From the NCBI GenBank assembly GCA_035550315.1, contig DASZPL010000028.1:1-16356 (forward strand): a stretch of DNA of 16,356 bases, given 5' to 3'. The stretch is from DASZPL01 sp035550315. GTDB lineage: Bacteria > Actinomycetota > Actinomycetes > JAFAQI01. Positions 13,157 to 16,356 of this stretch are shown piece after piece. The notes under the pieces were generated by a model. The model saw only the letters and a list, made by a program, of their open reading frames with translations, was not told where the DNA came from and did no database searches. A program made the translations under genes and the position numbers. Every line of letters starts with the position of its first letter. Positions within the stretch are counted from its first letter, which is position 1.

Positions 13157-14203
13157 TCACGGAGCGCCGACGACGCCGCTAACGCAGCCGGCGAACCGCG
13201 ACCCACCGGCGAAACTCAACCGGTAGCTCGTAGGGGTCGTGTCGAGCGGGCGGTGGAACGCCACGTGCCCGTGGGCCCGCGTCCGCTTGCCCGCCACGTC
13301 GGTCCAGGTCGTGCTGTTCGGAGCCTGCTGTTGCAGTTCGACCTTACGACCGGGCAGACCGCCGTGCCCAGCGCCGGTCAGGACACCGCGGATCACCTCG
13401 TGCTTCGGCAAGGTCCGCTCGCTGATCGACAACGTGCACGACAGCGGCTCCTGCGCGGGCCGGGCCTTGACGCCGACGACGCCGCTGCGCGAGGGCTGGA
13501 AGTTCGGAGTGCCGGCGTAGCGCAGCCGGTAGCGAGTGTCGACGAGCGGCCGGACGCGGAACTGGACTGCGCCCGCGCGGCGGGTGCGGTGGGCGGCGAC
13601 GAACGTCCAGCCGGCGGTGCCCTTGGGGTTGGCGAGCAACGAGACCAGTTGGTTGCGCAACCCGTGGTGGAACGAGCGCAGCCGGCCGATCACGGTCGCG
13701 GCGTGCAGCCCACCGTGGTGCAGCCGGCGGATCGTCAGTGTCGTGTTCAGTCGATGGGTGCCCGGGTGGGAGTGGGTGCGCGGGCCGACGGCGACGCGTA
13801 CGACGCCGCTGTGTGACGGCTTGTTCGCCGGGTCGCCGGCGAAGACCAACCGGTAGCGAGTCGTGACCGTCGGCGTCACGGAGAAGCTGACGCCGCCGTG
13901 GGTGCGGGTGGCCGCGTCGCCGATCGGGCTGAACGTGGTCTCGCCCTCGGCGCGCGCGGTCAACGTGACGGTGTGGCCGGCCGGCGACTGGCCCTTGGCG
14001 ACCCGCAGGTCGCCGCCGATCCGGTCGGTGCTGCCGGGCGCGACGTGGTGGCGCGCGACGCGAATCGACAAGCTGGTGTGGTGCTGCCCCGGGGCGACCG
14101 GCGTATCAGCGGCGGCAAATCCGCTGAGCCCCGCCCCGGCCGCTGCGCCGAGCACGGCCACGGTCGCCACCGCAGCCGCCCGGCGAGAGGTCGTCGAGCT
14201 CAT
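13157..14203 (-). CDS. Secreted protein with three Ig-like repeats
   Basis: The product has 348 residues. A signal peptide spans 1-32 (Ser/Thr/Arg start, Ala/Val/Gly core, AAA exit). Three similar beta-sandwich modules follow, at about 42-140, 149-248 and 252-348. Each ends in a recognisable strand pair: TTRYRLVFAGDPANKPSHSG, DTRYRLRYAGTPNFQPSRSG and PTSYRLSFAGGSRFAGCVSG. Each also has a middle strand of the type GHVAFHRPL. The third module has two Cys (LSCTL and AGCVSG) that may form a disulfide. No catalytic motif, membrane anchor or sorting signal is seen, so the protein is probably released or held in the wall. The ATG at 14203 has an excellent ribosome site (GAGGAAGAGAG, 6-base spacing). 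It precedes the sigma/membrane-partner pair, whose membrane protein carries similar Ig-like domains. Confidence 0.82.
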   Translation of the reverse strand: MSSTTSRRAAAVATVAVLGAAAGAGLSGFAAADTPVAPGQHHTSLSIRVARHHVAPGSTDRIGGDLRVAKGQSPAGHTVTLTARAEGETTFSPIGDAATRTHGGVSFSVTPTVTTRYRLVFAGDPANKPSHSGVVRVAVGPRTHSHPGTHRLNTTLTIRRLHHGGLHAATVIGRLRSFHHGLRNQLVSLLANPKGTAGWTFVAAHRTRRAGAVQFRVRPLVDTRYRLRYAGTPNFQPSRSGVVGVKARPAQEPLSCTLSISERTLPKHEVIRGVLTGAGHGGLPGRKVELQQQAPNSTTWTDVAGKRTRAHGHVAFHRPLDTTPTSYRLSFAGGSRFAGCVSGVVGAP

Positions 14204-14219
14204 GGCTTTCTCTCTTCCT

Positions 14220-14280
14220 CGGGGACGCCCGCGCCTGAGCGGTGCGCCAATGTCACCGCCTAAAGCGCAGGCGTCCCCCG
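14220..14280. promoter_or_regulatory. Nested palindrome between the MFS gene and the Ig-like gene
   Basis: The arms 14220-14234 (CGGGGACGCCCGCGC) and 14265-14280 pair except for one mismatch and one extra C. Inside, GCGGTG (14239-14244) and CACCGC (14254-14259) pair perfectly. A smaller hairpin, GGCGTT/AACGCC (14282-14295), lies next to the MFS stop codon. Both flanking genes read leftward, so this may end the MFS transcript, and it may also control the Ig-like gene, because its left edge touches that gene's ribosome site. No convincing -35/-10 pair was found here. Confidence 0.5.
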
Positions 14281-14296
14281 AGGCGTTACAACGCCG

Positions 14297-15769
14297 CTAG
14301 CCGACCAGTTCCGGCACCGGCTCGGGCGTGGTCAACTCGAGCTCGGCTTGGCGCGGCGTCGCGGCCACGTGCTCGAACAACGCCAGCACGAGGAGACCGC
14401 CGATCGCCAGCAGCGCCGCACCGACGCCGAACGCCAGCGTGTAACCGTGCGTCGCCGCGACCGCCGCGGGCACGCCGTGGTGCATCTGCCCGGCCGCGTG
14501 CCGCAGCGCCAGCGTCACCAGGCACGCCAGCCCGAGCGCGCCGCCGACTTGCTGCATCGCGCTCTGCACGCCGGATGCCAGCGACGAGTCCTGCCCGGTC
14601 ACGCCGTGCAACGCCGCGTTGCCGATTGCCGGGAACGTCAGGCCGGAGCTGAACCCGAGCACCATCATCGCGGCGAGCAGGCCGCCGGCGTACGACGACT
14701 GCACGTCGATCCCGGTCATCAGGAACAGGCCGAGCGCGCAGCCGAAGAACCCGGTCGCCAGCAACGGCTTCACCCCGAGCCGCGGCATCAGCGCCGTACC
14801 GATCCCGATGCCGGCCCCGATGGTCAGACCGAACGGCAGGTAGGACAGGCCACCGCGCAGCGGCGAGTAACCGAGCACCTGCTGCTCGAACAACGTCACC
14901 AAGAAGAAGTAGGTGAAGAACGCCGAGGAGAAGAACAGCGTCACGAAGTTGGTGACCACCCGGGTGCGATTCCGGAAGAACTGCAACGGGATCAGCGGCG
15001 CGGCCGACCGCGCCTCGATCACGACCATCACGACGAGCAGGCCGATGCCGCCGACCAACGGCAGCAGCACCTGCCACGAGCCCCAGGCATGGGTCGACGC
15101 CTGCAGCAGGCCGTCGACGATGGCGACCAGGCCACCGGTCGCCGTCACGGCGCCGGCGTAGTCGAGCCGGTGACCGTCGCGCACCATCCGGCTCTCCGAC
15201 ACCAACCGCGGCACGGCGAGCAGCGCGAACGCGGCGACCGGCAGGTTGACCAGGAAGATCCAGCGCCACGACGCCAGGTCCACCAGCGCACCGGAGATCA
15301 CGGTGCCGGACGTGCCGCCCAGCCCGGCGATGCCGCCCCACAATCCGAGCGCCTTCATCCGCTCGCGCGGGTCGGGGAAGAGCAGCGCGATCAGTCCGAG
15401 CGAGGCGGGCGCGGCCAGCGCCTCGCCCGCGACCTGCGCGAACCGCGACACCACCAGCATCGCCGGATCCACCGCCGCGCCGCAGGTCGCGGACGCCGCG
15501 GCGAACAAGCCGACGCCGGCCAGGAACAGCCGCCGCCGGCCGAGCACGTCGGCCATCCGGCCGCCCAGCAGCAACAGGCCACCGGCCATCAGCACGTAGC
15601 CGTTCACCACCCACGCCAGCCCGACGCGGGAGAAGCCCAGGTCGTCCTGGATCCGCGGCAGCGCGACGTTCACCACGGTGATGTCGAGCACCAACATGAA
15701 CTGGATCAGGCCGAGCACGGCCAGTGCCTTCCACCGCCTGGGGTCTGGGCCAGACTGCAGCGAGTTCAT
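14297..15769 (-). CDS. MFS transporter, DHA2 (14-helix) drug-exporter family
   Basis: This inner-membrane protein of 490 residues has about 14 hydrophobic helices. Family marks are LDITVVNVALP at 28-38 (motif D1), GGRMADVLGRRRLF at 69-82 (motif A between TM2 and TM3), the Gly-rich GGIAGLGGTSGTVISGALVD (motif C, typical of antiporters), and WRWIFLVNLP before the sixth helix. Such proteins exchange drugs or other amphipathic compounds for protons, and the substrate cannot be told from sequence. The ATG at 15769 is chosen because GGAGGGA lies 6 bases upstream. An in-frame extension to 15844 exists but adds no conserved sequence. The gene is divergent from a WYL-type regulator, and an operator-like inverted repeat lies in the 135-base gap, so that regulator probably controls it. 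Confidence 0.92.
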   Translation of the reverse strand: MNSLQSGPDPRRWKALAVLGLIQFMLVLDITVVNVALPRIQDDLGFSRVGLAWVVNGYVLMAGGLLLLGGRMADVLGRRRLFLAGVGLFAAASATCGAAVDPAMLVVSRFAQVAGEALAAPASLGLIALLFPDPRERMKALGLWGGIAGLGGTSGTVISGALVDLASWRWIFLVNLPVAAFALLAVPRLVSESRMVRDGHRLDYAGAVTATGGLVAIVDGLLQASTHAWGSWQVLLPLVGGIGLLVVMVVIEARSAAPLIPLQFFRNRTRVVTNFVTLFFSSAFFTYFFLVTLFEQQVLGYSPLRGGLSYLPFGLTIGAGIGIGTALMPRLGVKPLLATGFFGCALGLFLMTGIDVQSSYAGGLLAAMMVLGFSSGLTFPAIGNAALHGVTGQDSSLASGVQSAMQQVGGALGLACLVTLALRHAAGQMHHGVPAAVAATHGYTLAFGVGAALLAIGGLLVLALFEHVAATPRQAELELTTPEPVPELVG

Positions 15770-15864
15770 CGAGAATCCCTCCGTCACGGTTCTGCCTGTA
15801 CGACGAACCACCGGGCCGAAATTCGACGGTCGCCGCGAGATCACGGCCAGATTCGCGCACTAAT

Positions 15865-15883
15865 CCGGTCATCTGCTGACCGG
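15865..15883. promoter_or_regulatory. Operator-like inverted repeat between the MFS and WYL-regulator genes
   Basis: CCGGTCA-TCTGC-TGACCGG is a perfect 7-bp inverted repeat with a 5-base centre, two helical turns long overall. It lies 21 bases before the regulator ATG and just upstream of a GATAAT -10-like hexamer (15893-15898). A regulator bound here could control both divergent promoters. Confidence 0.55.
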
Positions 15884-15904
15884 TTTTAGACAGATAATCA
15901 AGCA

Positions 15905-16356
15905 ATGAAAGCGGACCGGCTGGTGGCGACGCTGCTGCTGTTGCAGACCCGCAAAAAGGTCACGGCAGCCGAGGTCGCGGCCGAGCTCGAGATCTCGGAG
16001 CGCACCGCCCGCCGCGACCTGGAGGCGCTCGCGATAGCGGGCTTGCCGGTCTATCCGCAGGCCGGACGGGGCGGCGGCTGGATGCTGCTCGGCGGCGCCC
16101 GGACCGACCTGTCGGGGCTGACGGCGCAGGAGGCGCGAACGCTGTTCATGGTCGCCGGACCGGAGGCGTCGGCAACGCCGGAGCTGAAGGCGGCGCTGCG
16201 CAAGTTGGTGCGAGCCCTGCCGGAACCGTTTCGCGCGAGCGCAGAGGTCGCGGCGAGCTCGGTCATCATCGACCCCGGCGGTTGGGGTCACGAGCGGCCG
16301 ACGCCGCCGAAGCGGCCGAAGCATCTCGACGCGTTGCAGGCCGTGGTGGCCTCGGC
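15905..16356 (+). CDS. HTH/WYL-type transcriptional regulator, 5' part (runs off the window)
   Basis: The first 150 residues are visible. Residues about 4-60 form a DeoR/HTH_11-type winged helix: RLVATLLLLQTRKKVTAAEVAAELEISERTARRDLEAL, then the wing GLPVYPQAGRGGGWMLL. This is the standard N-terminal DNA-binding part of YafY-like regulators, whose C-terminal WYL domain senses ligands or nucleic acids. Here that domain would lie beyond the right edge, so the WYL call is expected from the family and not seen. The middle segment (LSGLTAQEARTLFMVAG...LKAALRKLVRALPEPFR) matches the usual linker helices. No Shine-Dalgarno sequence precedes the ATG. A GATAAT hexamer 6 bases upstream fits a leaderless transcript. 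It is divergent from the MFS exporter and is the likely regulator of it. Confidence 0.88.
   Translation, partial: MKADRLVATLLLLQTRKKVTAAEVAAELEISERTARRDLEALAIAGLPVYPQAGRGGGWMLLGGARTDLSGLTAQEARTLFMVAGPEASATPELKAALRKLVRALPEPFRASAEVAASSVIIDPGGWGHERPTPPKRPKHLDALQAVVAS

Noticed and set aside
14348..15889. A 513-codon open frame on the + strand opposite the MFS gene
   Set aside because: The sequence is Arg/Gln/His-rich and low in complexity, with no motif, and the MFS reading has clear transporter motifs and a ribosome site.
14286..15905. A 539-codon open frame on the minus strand in another frame of the MFS gene
   Set aside because: It is almost wholly Arg/Ala/Gly/Asp without hydrophobic helices, a typical frame shadow of a GC-rich membrane-protein gene.

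Overview
The window is a stretch of high-GC chromosome from an actinobacterium, probably a soil-type actinomycete. Three things point to this: the G/C-ending codon use, the many GTG starts, and the gene families present (MMPL transporter, DHA2 transporter, ECF sigma factor with a membrane partner, WYL regulator). I cannot name the genus. No IS element, phage gene, CRISPR array, tRNA or rRNA was recognised. Genes are packed closely and no gene-free gap exceeds 300 bases.

Layout, left to right. (1) Positions 2-655 hold the 3' part of gmd (GDP-mannose 4,6-dehydratase). A cluster of palindromic repeats follows at 684-758. (2) A secreted CAP-domain protein (835-1731, +) converges on a leftward group: a MarR regulator (3588-3088), a short MscS-type channel and a lipoprotein. 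The MarR gene is divergent from a rightward MMPL exporter (3640-5823), a classic regulator/exporter pair. (3) A nested palindrome (5826-5912) ends that block. A leftward series follows, read from 10110 down to 5963: a sugar-lactone oxidase-like flavoprotein, an MBL-fold hydrolase, a secreted parallel beta-helix protein and a VOC-fold protein. A perfect 21-bp hairpin lies between the last two. (4) A PLP-dependent alanine-racemase-fold deaminase/aldolase (10199-11386, +) is divergent from the flavoprotein, and the shared promoter region carries a large nested palindrome. (5) A leftward envelope-signalling block (14203-11403) encodes a secreted protein with three Ig-like repeats, an ECF sigma factor and a single-pass membrane protein with extracellular Ig-like domains. 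The membrane protein overlaps the sigma gene and looks like its anti-sigma partner. (6) A DHA2-type MFS exporter (15769-14297) is divergent from a WYL/HTH regulator (15905 to the right edge), with an operator-like inverted repeat between them.

Four points deserve most attention. The sigma-factor frame has no ATG, GTG or TTG in front of conserved region 2, and the best start is an ATC with a well-placed Shine-Dalgarno sequence. Around this sigma factor sits an Ig-domain surface module that could be a sensing system. Two intergenic palindromes far apart share a GATC-containing consensus. Finally, regulator/exporter pairs are common here (MarR/MMPL and WYL/MFS). Functional statements rest on recognised motifs and on context; no database search was possible.
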